From contig NZ_RQFG01000018.1 in NCBI RefSeq assembly GCF_004769235.1, positions 186,001 through 250,000 on the forward strand: DNA of 64,000 nucleotides. The letters run 5' to 3'. Within the stretch, counting starts at the first letter, position 1. Each line of letters opens with the position of its first letter. Shown here piece after piece: positions 19,128-27,713 of the stretch. The position numbers and the translations under genes were made by a program. Origin of the DNA: Leptospira kanakyensis (GTDB lineage: Bacteria; Spirochaetota; Leptospiria; Leptospirales; Leptospiraceae). The notes beneath the pieces were generated by a model. It made no database searches. It worked only from the letters and a program-made list of their open reading frames with translations, and had not been told where the DNA came from.

Positions 19128-19401
19128 ACTAAATTTCCTTTCTGATTTGAAAGGTTTTTTCTATTTTAGACCATACTATGAGAAGTGGCGAAATTCTCAA
19201 GTCCTTTGTCTATGATATTCTTAAGTGGTAATTTATGATCTTAAGAACATTCTTATTTTTTTTGATTTAGATGATTTCTTAATTTATTAAAAATTGAATA
19301 TTCAATATTTAGAATGTATTGCTTATCAAAAATACACATTCGCTACTTTAATCCTCAGTTTTGGTATATATCCTTGAGTGCGTAGCGGATATCTTTATAA
19401 A

Positions 19402-21018
19402 TTATGGTTCCTCTGGTGCGGGAACAGTTGAAATTTCAATCCTTCTTGCCGAGGAAAGTACGGAAAAAGAAGTAACCATTGTATGAATCGTTACCATCCT
19501 TCCAGAACAAACTTCTGCTTGGTTCGAAATAAATTTTAAATTGTTTCCGCTGGAATCAGAACTTCCTTCATACAATTGAATTTTTTGAAAGGAACCTGTG
19601 GTTGGATTCATTTTTAATCTTGCTTGGCCCAATCCGTTCACAACCGATCCAGATTGGATATCCGAAGAGATTCCTGTAAATGGACTTCCGTTATCTTCTG
19701 TTAGTAGGTTAGCTGTTACTTCTCCCCTTGCACTATTGTAGATAATGTTCCCAGGGATCACATCTGGTACATTATAATTTATGGTTCCTAAATATTGGCT
19801 CCATAACAAACTAGAGGAGCCTCTATCTGGTTTTAAAATTTGATAGTTTCTTCTGCCAGCACTTCCTTGGTATGCATGAATTGTATTTGGAGTGGAATCA
19901 GGTTGGTTGATTGTTCCAATTAAATAAACCTCGTTATTGGCAAATAGAGATTTCCGAATTTTAGAAGTTGTGGAAGCTACCGTTGGGCCGTAATAACTGA
20001 CGGAATCCCAGCCAAGTGCAGAATTCAAAATTCCATAAAATCCTCTTCCTTCGTTTAATCTGGGGTGACCGGAGAAAGAAACAAATTCATTGAAAGTATC
20101 TCCACCTATCAAAAGTTTATCGTTGTATGATTTAAATAGAAAGGCATCGGTAGCGGCACCAGGATTCGGTAAAAAACTTTGGCTGATTCCAGCCCCATTT
20201 CCATTCACTAAAGCCAATCCAAGTTCTTTCTGACTTGGGCTGGAAGCATTGGAGCTGGTGGATGGTGTTGGCAAACCTGGATAACTAAGACCTGTGGAAT
20301 CAATGGTTGGAGTAGTTGTTTCAGATATACCTTGGTATAAAATTGCCATTTGATCGGAAGGAGTGATTGTCATTGCATAATTACTAGTATTCAGCCTTGT
20401 ATTGTCTTTGTTAACATATCCTTGCCAAATGATTTCACCAGAATATTGGTTGTATCTAGAAAGAAAAAAAGCATAAGTTCCAGATTTAGCATTTAATGTA
20501 TTTGCCCTTCCCGTTCCATTGACAAGAGCAAAAAATCCAAGGTCACCATTAGAAAATTCATCTACAGAAATAGTTTCTGGTTGGGGCCAATCATCTATTC
20601 CATAACTCATTTCTCCAATATAGTCTAACCAAAGAATACGAGAAAAATATCGATCAATCACAAAGACCACTCCGTTTAAAACAGAGTTTTGGTGGTTGTT
20701 ATGGATTCCGTAGGTGTTTCCATTCCAAACTAAGGGTTCTTGGGTTACTGCCGTGACTACAGTATTTCCACTTCTTAAGGCTTTGATGGAAAGTGGAATG
20801 ATCAAAGTATTTCCGGTTCCCATTGAAAAACTTCCTCGCAGATCTGGGATACATCTGGTATTCAGATAGGCATTCCAAAGTGCCGTTTCAAAATAACTTC
20901 TGGATCTAGGATCACTTGGATTGTTCAGGTTCAGTTTGCAGTGACTGAAGGAAAAACTAAAAACGAAAAAATGGAGAATTAGAACAGCTAAAGTATAAAT
21001 TCGATTTTGTGACAGCAT
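19402..21018 (-). CDS. Propeller-like lipoprotein, paralogue B
   Basis: A 538-residue lipoprotein paralogous to the gene downstream of it. It shares the mature N-terminus (CKLNLNNPSDPRSRSYFETALW), the LWLDYIG segment, and the C-terminal CSGRMV and RIEISTVPAPEEP. The start is ATG 21018, with GGAAAG five bases upstream and a tight signal peptide; a longer in-frame start exists at 21039. The two paralogues are tandem but separated by 274 bp, so each may have its own promoter. Surface exposure is plausible but not shown. Confidence 0.75.
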   Translation of the reverse strand: MLSQNRIYTLAVLILHFFVFSFSFSHCKLNLNNPSDPRSRSYFETALWNAYLNTRCIPDLRGSFSMGTGNTLIIPLSIKALRSGNTVVTAVTQEPLVWNGNTYGIHNNHQNSVLNGVVFVIDRYFSRILWLDYIGEMSYGIDDWPQPETISVDEFSNGDLGFFALVNGTGRANTLNAKSGTYAFFLSRYNQYSGEIIWQGYVNKDNTRLNTSNYAMTITPSDQMAILYQGISETTTPTIDSTGLSYPGLPTPSTSSNASSPSQKELGLALVNGNGAGISQSFLPNPGAATDAFLFKSYNDKLLIGGDTFNEFVSFSGHPRLNEGRGFYGILNSALGWDSVSYYGPTVASTTSKIRKSLFANNEVYLIGTINQPDSTPNTIHAYQGSAGRRNYQILKPDRGSSSLLWSQYLGTINYNVPDVIPGNIIYNSARGEVTANLLTEDNGSPFTGISSDIQSGSVVNGLGQARLKMNPTTGSFQKIQLYEGSSDSSGNNLKFISNQAEVCSGRMVTIHTMVTSFSVLSSARRIEISTVPAPEEP

Positions 21019-21191
21019 GATACTTTCCAAATCCATCATAAGAAATTATCGATGAAAATTATTTATTGACTTAGACTCTAAAAGAGAACAGAAATGCTGA
21101 AGATTCACAAGTCATTTGTGGGTTTTAAAATGAAAAATTCTTAGGGGATTTGCGAGGAGTCCTAGCTGAGACTGTGACATTATGAGTAAAA

Positions 21192-21305
21192 ATCCATACG
21201 CCAGCGATTGCAGCGGAAATCCTTTCGCGTAGCGAAAGATTGGAGCGTAAAGCGCGGTCGAGCCTCGATTGGATGTATATCACCTAACCAATTCGAGGCG
21301 CCCAA
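21192..21305 (-). repeat. Dispersed GC-rich stem-loop repeat, copy 1
   Basis: It lies just 3' of glgA. Read on the minus strand it contains GGGCGCCTCGAA, GTTAGGTGAT, CGACCGCGCTT and ACGCTCC, the order found in copy 3 near 33.9 kb on the plus strand. It holds a hairpin CTTTCGC-gta-GCGAAAG (21221-21237). Base composition is much richer in GC than the surroundings. Confidence 0.65.
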
Positions 21306-21329
21306 TAGTTTAAACAAAAAATGTTAACT

Positions 21330-22760
21330 TTATAGATTTAACTCAATTGCTTTTGAATAGATTAAATCATATTCTAGTTTTCTTTTTTTCCAACTCCAAT
21401 CCAAATTCATAATATTTTTCACTACGATTTCTCGATCTATCGATTCGAATAAATCTTTGGCTCGCTCTAAAGCATATCCCAGCGAACCCGCGTCATTCGG
21501 TTCAAATACAATTCCGGTTTTGAATTTTAAAAGATTGGATTCTTCCACCGTATCTCTCAGTCCACCTACTCGAGAAACAATGGGGATGGTTCCATAAGAA
21601 TGGCTATACATTTGGTTGAGGCCACAAGGTTCAAAGAGAGATGGCATTAGAAAAAAATCACTGGCCGCTTCGATCTTATGGGCAAGGCTTTCGTTATATC
21701 CTTTATAAAAATAAAATACATCAGGAATGGTTTCTGATAGACGAAAGAACGTTTTTTCCAATTCAGGATCACCCGAACCAAGAACCACATAACGATGTGG
21801 AAGGTGGCGTCTTTCGAGAAGGGCTTGTAAAAAAGTTGGGAACCCTTTTTGGTGAGTCAGTCTTCCGATAAGGCCAACTAGAGGTACATCGATTGGCAGA
21901 AATGGTCGTCCAATTTCTTGAAAGAGTTCTGCTTTATTTTTTAATTTTCCTTCTTTCCAATTTTTAACAGAATAGGTTTGGAAAGTTCGTTTGTCTTTTT
22001 CCGGATTCCATTCGTCTGTATCAATCCCATTCAAAATCCCTGAATAGTCACTTGCCCTTTGTCGCAAACAATAACTGAGCCCAAATCCATTTGGTTCGGA
22101 AAGGGTTTCTTGTCTATAACCAGGACTGACGGTGGTAATTTGGTTCGCGGAAAGAATTCCGGCTTTCATATAATTGCATTTGCCATCGTGGTCAAAGGGA
22201 CTTGTGATGAGGCGGAAGGGTTCTTCCTTTAAAAATCCTGTCATCCAAAACGGATGGTCCCCTTGGTAAGCCAAATTGTGGATGGTGAATACACTGGGTA
22301 TCGGGTTTACGGAATCTTTTTGTAAGGCAAGTGAAAGTGCTGTATGCCAATCATGGGCGTGAAACACATCAACACTTAGATTTTGGCTTAGCGCATAACA
22401 AGCATAAGAAAACATCGCAAACCGAAAGTGTTCTTCCGCATGACCATAAATGGAATCTAGTGGTTGGAATAATTCTGATTCAAAAAAGTATAACTTCACA
22501 CCTCCTTCTTCTGCTTCTAAAAATCGGGAGGCCTTCAATACAGAAGCCACCACGGAATCGATTGGGGCATCTGTAGGGGGGAGGGCCGGGAACGCCTTGC
22601 CTGTAAACTGGATTGTTTTTCCCAACTTACCAATCAAAGGTAATGCGACATAAACTTTTTCGGTTTTGGCCTGCTCTTTGGTGAGAGAAGCAAGCATATC
22701 CGCTAGGCCTCCCATCTTGATGTAAGGAAAATATTCTGCCGATGCGTGTAGAATCTTCAT
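21330..22760 (-). CDS. glgA: Glycogen synthase
   Basis: Elongates alpha-1,4-glucan from an ADP- or UDP-glucose donor (GT5 family), in the cytosol. The N-terminus has the nucleotide-sugar motif KMGGLADM at residues 16-23 (family KxGGLxD). Further GT5 landmarks are VFHAHDWHTAL, FTIHNLAYQG, LVGLIGRLTHQKG and LMPSLFEPCGLNQMYS. At 476 residues it has the usual length. It is divergent from pckA by 70 bp, so gluconeogenesis and glucan storage are neighbours here. No glgB or glgC lies in the window. Confidence 0.94.
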   Translation of the reverse strand: MKILHASAEYFPYIKMGGLADMLASLTKEQAKTEKVYVALPLIGKLGKTIQFTGKAFPALPPTDAPIDSVVASVLKASRFLEAEEGGVKLYFFESELFQPLDSIYGHAEEHFRFAMFSYACYALSQNLSVDVFHAHDWHTALSLALQKDSVNPIPSVFTIHNLAYQGDHPFWMTGFLKEEPFRLITSPFDHDGKCNYMKAGILSANQITTVSPGYRQETLSEPNGFGLSYCLRQRASDYSGILNGIDTDEWNPEKDKRTFQTYSVKNWKEGKLKNKAELFQEIGRPFLPIDVPLVGLIGRLTHQKGFPTFLQALLERRHLPHRYVVLGSGDPELEKTFFRLSETIPDVFYFYKGYNESLAHKIEAASDFFLMPSLFEPCGLNQMYSHSYGTIPIVSRVGGLRDTVEESNLLKFKTGIVFEPNDAGSLGYALERAKDLFESIDREIVVKNIMNLDWSWKKRKLEYDLIYSKAIELNL

Positions 22761-22830
22761 TTTCTGTTATTGACACCGACTCGCAAAATAAGAAGCTAGA
22801 AAAACACAAAGTGAAATCGAGGAGAGATCC

Positions 22831-24423
22831 ATGTCAGTATCTACTAATCTAAAAGGCCTTGCTGAACTCGGCCTAAAACCATCCGAAGTCTTCCATAACT
22901 TATCTTACGAAGAAATTTACCAGCACGAATTGAACAACAAAGAAGGTGTTACTTCTGATAACGGAACGATGATGGTAGATACCGGAATTTTTACGGGTCG
23001 CTCCCCTAAAGACAAATACTTTGTCGATGAACCTTCTTCCCAAAACAACATTTGGTGGGGCCCGGTCAATACAAAGGTTTCTGAAGCCATCTTCAACGAA
23101 CTTTATGCAGAAGTAACCAAATTCCTAGATAACAAAAAACTTTATGTTTTTGATGGTCATGCTGGAACTAACGATGACACACGTATCTCTCTCCGTGTTG
23201 TCACTGAAAGAGCTTGGCAACACCACTTTTGCACAAACATGTTCCTTCGCCCTACAAAAGAAGAACTCGCAAAACTAAATCCAGAATTTACTATCATCAA
23301 CGCTTCTGGTTACAAAAACACAAAATACAAAGAACACGGCCTTAACTCCGATGTATTTGTGATTTTCCACTTAGCAAAAAAGATCTGTATCATTGGTGGA
23401 ACTGAATACGGTGGGGAAATGAAAAAAGGGATTTTCTCTGTCATGAACTACTACCTACCGCTCAAAAACGTGCTTACTATGCACTGTTCAGCTAACGTTG
23501 GTAAGGATGGAGACAGCGCTCTTTTCTTTGGTCTTTCTGGAACAGGAAAAACAACTCTTTCTACTGACCCGCACCGCAAACTCATTGGTGATGATGAACA
23601 TGGTTGGGACGATAACGGAATCTTCAACATTGAAGGTGGATGTTATGCAAAAACCATCAACCTAGATCCAAAAACAGAACCAGAAATCTATGCTGCGATC
23701 CGTCGTGATGCTCTTCTTGAAAACGTTGTGTTTGATGCAGGAACTAAAAAAGTAGATTACTCTTCTGCTGCGAAAACAGAAAACACACGAGTTTCTTACC
23801 CAATTTTCCACATCGACAACATCCAACCAGGATCTAAAGCAGGTCACCCGAACACTGTGATCTTCCTTACTTATGATGCTTACGGTGTTCTTCCTGCGGT
23901 TTCTAAACTTTCTATCGAACAAGCAATGTATCACTTCCTTTCTGGTTACACAGCTAAGGTTGCGGGAACTGAGCGCGGTGTGAAAGAACCACAAGCAACT
24001 TTCTCTGCTTGTTTCGGTCAGGCGTTTATGACTCTTCACCCAACATACTATGCAAAGTTACTCGGTGAAAAAATGAAGAAACACAAAGTAAATGCATACC
24101 TAATCAACACAGGTCTTGTTGGTGGAAAGTATGGTGTAGGAAAACGTATGAACCTTCCTGCGACTCGCCAAATCATCAATGAAATCCTGAACGGAAACAT
24201 TGAAAAATCCGAGTTCGAAAAACACCCAGTATTCCAAGTTTCTTTCCCAAAAACCATCGAAGGTGTGGATTCACATATCCTCAACCCACGTAACGCTTGG
24301 GAGAACAAAGAAGATTACGACAAAACAGCTGCTGACCTTGCAAAACAATTCGTTGAGAACTACAAAAAATACCTTACTGGTTCCAAAGAATTTGACTACA
24401 GCCAATACGGTCCAGTAGCGTAA
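22831..24423 (+). CDS. pckA: Phosphoenolpyruvate carboxykinase (ATP)
   Basis: Converts oxaloacetate and ATP to phosphoenolpyruvate and CO2, the entry to gluconeogenesis. The P-loop is [11 protein letters not shown] at residues 234-244, with kinase-2 motif LIGDDEHGW. The early ATP-PckA segments [16 protein letters not shown] and MHCSANVG are present, as is the C-terminal [14 protein letters not shown]. The length of 530 residues is standard for the ATP class. A strong ribosome site (AGGAGAG, 4-nt spacing) and two downstream stem-loops indicate a well-expressed single gene. It fits an organism living on fatty acids. Confidence 0.97.
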   Translation: MSVSTNLKGLAELGLKPSEVFHNLSYEEIYQHELNNKEGVTSDNGTMMVDTGIFTGRSPKDKYFVDEPSSQNNIWWGPVNTKVSEAIFNELYAEVTKFLDNKKLYVFDGHAGTNDDTRISLRVVTERAWQHHFCTNMFLRPTKEELAKLNPEFTIINASGYKNTKYKEHGLNSDVFVIFHLAKKICIIGGTEYGGEMKKGIFSVMNYYLPLKNVLTMHCSANVGKDGDSALFFGLSGTGKTTLSTDPHRKLIGDDEHGWDDNGIFNIEGGCYAKTINLDPKTEPEIYAAIRRDALLENVVFDAGTKKVDYSSAAKTENTRVSYPIFHIDNIQPGSKAGHPNTVIFLTYDAYGVLPAVSKLSIEQAMYHFLSGYTAKVAGTERGVKEPQATFSACFGQAFMTLHPTYYAKLLGEKMKKHKVNAYLINTGLVGGKYGVGKRMNLPATRQIINEILNGNIEKSEFEKHPVFQVSFPKTIEGVDSHILNPRNAWENKEDYDKTAADLAKQFVENYKKYLTGSKEFDYSQYGPVA

Positions 24424-24451
24424 GGATTTAGTTAGAAGATTTTAAACTACG

Positions 24452-24524
24452 CCAACTTACTTTGTTAAGTTGGTTAATTGGTTTAGATCAAAGCCGCTCC
24501 TCCGAAAGGAAAGCGGCTTTTTTT
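24452..24524 (+). terminator. Tandem stem-loops ending pckA
   Basis: The first hairpin is CCAACTTA/TAAGTTGG (24452-24473). The second is AAGCCGCT/AGCGGCTT (24491-24519) with inner TCC-gaaa-GGA and a run of seven T. The second is a classical Rho-independent terminator for pckA. Confidence 0.85.
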
Positions 24525-24566
24525 GTGCCTTAGAAGTTTTGGATTTTTATTGGTAAAGAGAATGAG

Positions 24567-24605
24567 TTTTCTTCTTCAAGTTTTTATAAAAACCTGAAGA
24601 AGAAA
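24567..24605. terminator. Imperfect inverted repeat between pckA and a convergent lipoprotein gene
   Basis: TTTCTTCTTCA (24568-24578) pairs with TGAAGAAGAAA (24595-24605), continued by GTTTTT/AAAAAC with a tiny loop. It lies 15 nt past the stop of the minus-strand lipoprotein gene and may terminate it. Confidence 0.45.
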
Positions 24606-24620
24606 GTAGATTGGTAGGGT

Positions 24621-25220
24621 TTATTTCTTTTTGTTCTTAAAGATATTATTCTTTTTGATTTCAACGCAAGTTGCTCTTAACAAATCTTGTCTTTGTGCCA
24701 TGATTGTATCAACAGGTTTGATAAATACATTTGCGAATACCAAAAAAATTTGTCCGACAAAGGAAAGGGACTCTCCTTTTGAAAATTCACCGAGTACATT
24801 TTCTTTTTTGTCTTTTAGAATCGACTTTACTGTAATGTTAGACCGTGTGTAAGCAGGAATGATTCCTAAAGTAGCACCGGAGATAGCAGGAGAAATTGTC
24901 GTAGATAAAACAGTAGTTTCTTCTTTGACAGTTAAGTCCCAATAATATGTAGCAAGAACATCTTCTCTGGTCGTTGAAATCTCAGAACTTTCTTTTAAAG
25001 TATCTTCCGCCATTTTTAACCAAGAATCCAATAGAACCTGATTTGTTACCGGTTGGTGAGCATCATCCACAAGGTAGTGATACTTTAGGTTTACTTTCAC
25101 AACCGGATTTTGAGGTGCTTCGTATTGCCTTACAGGTTCTGTATTTTTGTATTCTCCACTTCGAAAACTGAGACAGTTGATCGAGAGGATCGTCAACAAG
25201 ACCAAAAGAATTTTGTTCAT
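24621..25220 (-). CDS. Putative lipoprotein of unknown function
   Basis: A 199-residue protein with a lipoprotein signal (MNKILLVLLTILSINC, Cys16). The body contains YYWDLTVKEETTVLSTTISP and a Gly/Ala-rich stretch (ISGATLGIIPAYTRSN), then a conserved-looking hydrophobic segment before the basic C-terminus NNIFKNKKK. The pattern is reminiscent of small lipoproteins that form or regulate envelope assemblies, but I do not recognise the family. It is a single gene convergent with pckA. Confidence 0.65.
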   Translation of the reverse strand: MNKILLVLLTILSINCLSFRSGEYKNTEPVRQYEAPQNPVVKVNLKYHYLVDDAHQPVTNQVLLDSWLKMAEDTLKESSEISTTREDVLATYYWDLTVKEETTVLSTTISPAISGATLGIIPAYTRSNITVKSILKDKKENVLGEFSKGESLSFVGQIFLVFANVFIKPVDTIMAQRQDLLRATCVEIKKNNIFKNKKK

Positions 25221-25377
25221 TTTTTACTCCACATGCCCAAGTGAATTGGGCAGTAGACAGAGGAATAGAAGGTTTTCAAAAATAGAAAGTTTTTTCTTTT
25301 ATTTTTAAGTTGTTGGATGAAAAAAGTTTGGTGTTAGTTTCCCACGGCTTGGTGTTTACACGCTTAGGATTGGTATG

Positions 25378-25440
25378 GGGATTTTTGTTCCATTCTAAAA
25401 CCGATCGCACCCTTCGCTTCACTCTCCCGTCTCACCCAAT
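25378..25440 (+). repeat. Dispersed GC-rich repeat, copy 2 (short form)
   Basis: GGATTTTTG, then TTCTAAAACCGA, CGCACCC, CGCT and CTCCCGTCTCACCC, in the order of copy 3 near 33.9 kb but lacking its GGGCGCCTCGAA/GTTAGGTGAT block. It ends 15 nt from the stop of the minus-strand DUF1761 gene. Confidence 0.6.
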
Positions 25441-25454
25441 CATATAGAAAATTT

Positions 25455-25871
25455 TTAAAAATTTGGAACCAAAATCATAGCAGCGATATTGATTCCTACG
25501 AGGTGGTAGGCGCTGGAAATGATGCCATATAGAATGGGCCTCGGAATGTTTGGATTGATGGCGATAGTAAAGGTATTGGCAGCTAAATATCCAATTCCAA
25601 TCAAAGATCCCCATCGGAGTGCATCGGCCATTTGATTGATTTGCAAGGCGGAGAACAAAACCGCTGTGGTGACTAAATTGAATAGAGTACAAATTCCAGG
25701 GCCAATGATAAATATTGGTGCGAGTGGTTCCTGTGTTTCGTTTTCTTTTCCAAGAGAAAATCTATACGGTTTTGCAAAAAGAACAGTAAACCAAATGTAA
25801 CCTAGAAAAAAATAGACAAGGAATGCCAATCCGATAGCAATCCAATTCAAATTGAATATAATTTGTAACAT
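25455..25871 (-). CDS. DUF1761-family membrane protein
   Basis: A 138-residue membrane protein with four predicted helices. The opening LNWIAIGLAFLVYFFLGYIWF and the later LRWGSLIGIGYLA fit the DUF1761 pattern. Function unknown. It is followed at its 3' end by a dispersed repeat and preceded 91 bp upstream by an AraC-type regulator gene on the same strand, which could control it. Confidence 0.8.
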   Translation of the reverse strand: MLQIIFNLNWIAIGLAFLVYFFLGYIWFTVLFAKPYRFSLGKENETQEPLAPIFIIGPGICTLFNLVTTAVLFSALQINQMADALRWGSLIGIGYLAANTFTIAINPNIPRPILYGIISSAYHLVGINIAAMILVPNF

Positions 25872-25962
25872 AAACGATCTTCCTTTGGTAGATAAGTATT
25901 GAATGTTTATAACGAATTTTTGTAAGGAAGGATTGTAAAAAATCAGGACGGTAAGATTTTTT

Positions 25963-26727
25963 TTACGCTAAAAATTCTGTGGGTGTTTTGCCTGTGAACG
26001 ATTTGAATTCTTTTATGAAATGTGATTGGTCAAAATATCCAAAATCATAAGCAAGTTTTGTGAAAGAATTATATTTGGGAATTTCTCGAATCACCGAATT
26101 CATTCTTATGATGGAAGAAAATTGTTTGGGAGTATTTCCGATCACTTCTCGAAATTTCTTTTCAAAGGTATCGATACTTAAATTCACAATGGAGGCAATG
26201 TCTTTGATTTTAATTGTTCCTTGCGAATGATTCATTTGAGATATCGATTCTAAAATCCTTCGATCCATGGTTTTGTTTTTGATTGTTTTTAATAGAAAAT
26301 TCTCGAGATGATGGATTTTTGAATGATTGTCCTTTGTTTCCTGAAGTTTTGAGTGGAGGTCATTTAAATCAGTTTTAGCAAATAAATCAAATCCAGAAAT
26401 TCCAATTTCATTCAATTCATACATAGACATATTGAACAATGAAAATGCTCCCCATGGTTGGAACTTAACAATTATGATCTCGGTTCCTTTGGAGAGTGTA
26501 TTGTGTTTTACCGTTTTTCTAAGCCCGGATAAAGAGATAGGAGGCAAATGATTCAGTTTTGATTGGATCCGATAGTGATGATTCCCTTTGAGTTTAATTG
26601 TCAGTACAAATGAGTGGTGTGGCAAAATTGACTTATTAAAATCCTCATCACATTGAATGAACAGATAACTCTCAATATATGGACTGAGCTGTGATTGTGG
26701 TTTGTATTCAATGACAGTTGGGATCAT
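25963..26727 (-). CDS. AraC-family transcriptional regulator
   Basis: A 254-residue regulator. The N-terminal domain (YKPQSQLSPYIESYLFI) is of the kind seen in AraC proteins with a DUF6597-like sensor. The C-terminus carries two helix-turn-helix motifs (IKIKDIASIVNLSIDTFEKKF and FTKLAYDFGYFDQSHFIKEF), ending FTGKTPTEFL. The start is ATG 26727, with GGGA nine bases upstream; a TTG five codons earlier is less likely. The start codon lies inside a perfect 9-bp inverted repeat, which suggests autoregulation. Confidence 0.9.
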   Translation of the reverse strand: MIPTVIEYKPQSQLSPYIESYLFIQCDEDFNKSILPHHSFVLTIKLKGNHHYRIQSKLNHLPPISLSGLRKTVKHNTLSKGTEIIIVKFQPWGAFSLFNMSMYELNEIGISGFDLFAKTDLNDLHSKLQETKDNHSKIHHLENFLLKTIKNKTMDRRILESISQMNHSQGTIKIKDIASIVNLSIDTFEKKFREVIGNTPKQFSSIIRMNSVIREIPKYNSFTKLAYDFGYFDQSHFIKEFKSFTGKTPTEFLA

Positions 26728-26742
26728 GAGAATTGATCCCAA
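26718..26742. promoter_or_regulatory. Perfect inverted repeat over the araC-like start codon
   Basis: TTGGGATCA (26718-26726) and TGATCCCAA (26734-26742) with a 7-nt gap. The ATG of the AraC-type gene (26725-26727) falls at the inner edge of one arm. It could be an operator or an mRNA hairpin masking the start. Confidence 0.45.
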
Positions 26743-26792
26743 TCAAACATAGTTTCTGCCTTTGTAAAGGACGAAACTCCATGGTTATATCG

Positions 26793-27704
26793 TTAATGTG
26801 TATTCGAAACACCAAAATAGATGGAATTATGAGTATCAACCATTCGAGTGTATTTGTTTTCACCATAAACATAAAGTTGATTTGTTGCACCATAATAAGT
26901 ATAAGTCGTTTGGTCCATGTTGATGGATCGAACTATTGATTGGTTTCTACTGAATCCAACGTAGAATCTTAAATTATCATAGAACTTATAAGATAATGAA
27001 ATCTCTGCTTGGAATCCTAAAATTTCTGTTATGTTATTTGGATTGGATTTAACCAGGTAAAAGTATGGGCCATATGTGTTTTCATGATACACCGAGTTAC
27101 TAACTCTTTGGTTGGTATAATTTCTCCTTCCATAAGTTACATAAGGATCAAAACCTAAATTTAATTCCAACCCATCAACGATTTCGATTTTACTTCGAAT
27201 CGGCACTGAAATTCCATAGGAATTTATTTTGTCAGAGTTGATATTAGATGCATATTCGTAATTTTCAACTTTATAAAATCGATCGATTTTTAATATACCG
27301 AGCCCAAAGTAGAAAACCTGATTCTCAAACGGCAGATAGAAAAAATTAAACCTATACTCTTGTCTTTGTACATTGCCAAATCCATAGGTAGTCGGGAAAA
27401 AACCATTATAAAAGTAATACGCTTTGTAATAAAGATCATAAGTTTTGATATCCACCATATCAAAATCAAAACCAAATTTTTTATTAGTATTCCGATATTT
27501 AAAAAAAGGTAAATAAACAAGTTCTTTGTTGTTTTTTAATTCGGACTTGTTGTATCCAAAAGATTTAGTTGTTTCATACGGAAAATAAGTAAAATTTTGT
27601 GCTTTGAGTCCATATTCAAAAGTTGTTGGTTTATTTTTCGATTCTTCTGCATAAAGAATCGAAGTGGAGATTAAGAATATACTGATTAATGTTTTTAGTT
27701 TCAT
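26793..27704 (-). CDS. Predicted outer-membrane beta-barrel protein
   Basis: A 303-residue exported protein with a signal peptide (MKLKTLISIFLISTSILYA, cleavage before EES). The mature part is rich in Tyr, Phe and Asn with alternating aromatic strands (FNFFYLPFENQVFYFGLGIL, KFYDNLRFYVGFSRN), as in small outer-membrane barrels. It ends SIYFGVSNTH, so a C-terminal Phe is not present. It lies 9 bp downstream of the 1145-residue lipoprotein gene on the same strand, and the two are probably co-transcribed. The family is not recognised. Confidence 0.7.
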   Translation of the reverse strand: MKLKTLISIFLISTSILYAEESKNKPTTFEYGLKAQNFTYFPYETTKSFGYNKSELKNNKELVYLPFFKYRNTNKKFGFDFDMVDIKTYDLYYKAYYFYNGFFPTTYGFGNVQRQEYRFNFFYLPFENQVFYFGLGILKIDRFYKVENYEYASNINSDKINSYGISVPIRSKIEIVDGLELNLGFDPYVTYGRRNYTNQRVSNSVYHENTYGPYFYLVKSNPNNITEILGFQAEISLSYKFYDNLRFYVGFSRNQSIVRSINMDQTTYTYYGATNQLYVYGENKYTRMVDTHNSIYFGVSNTH

Positions 27705-27713
27705 TGATTTTTG

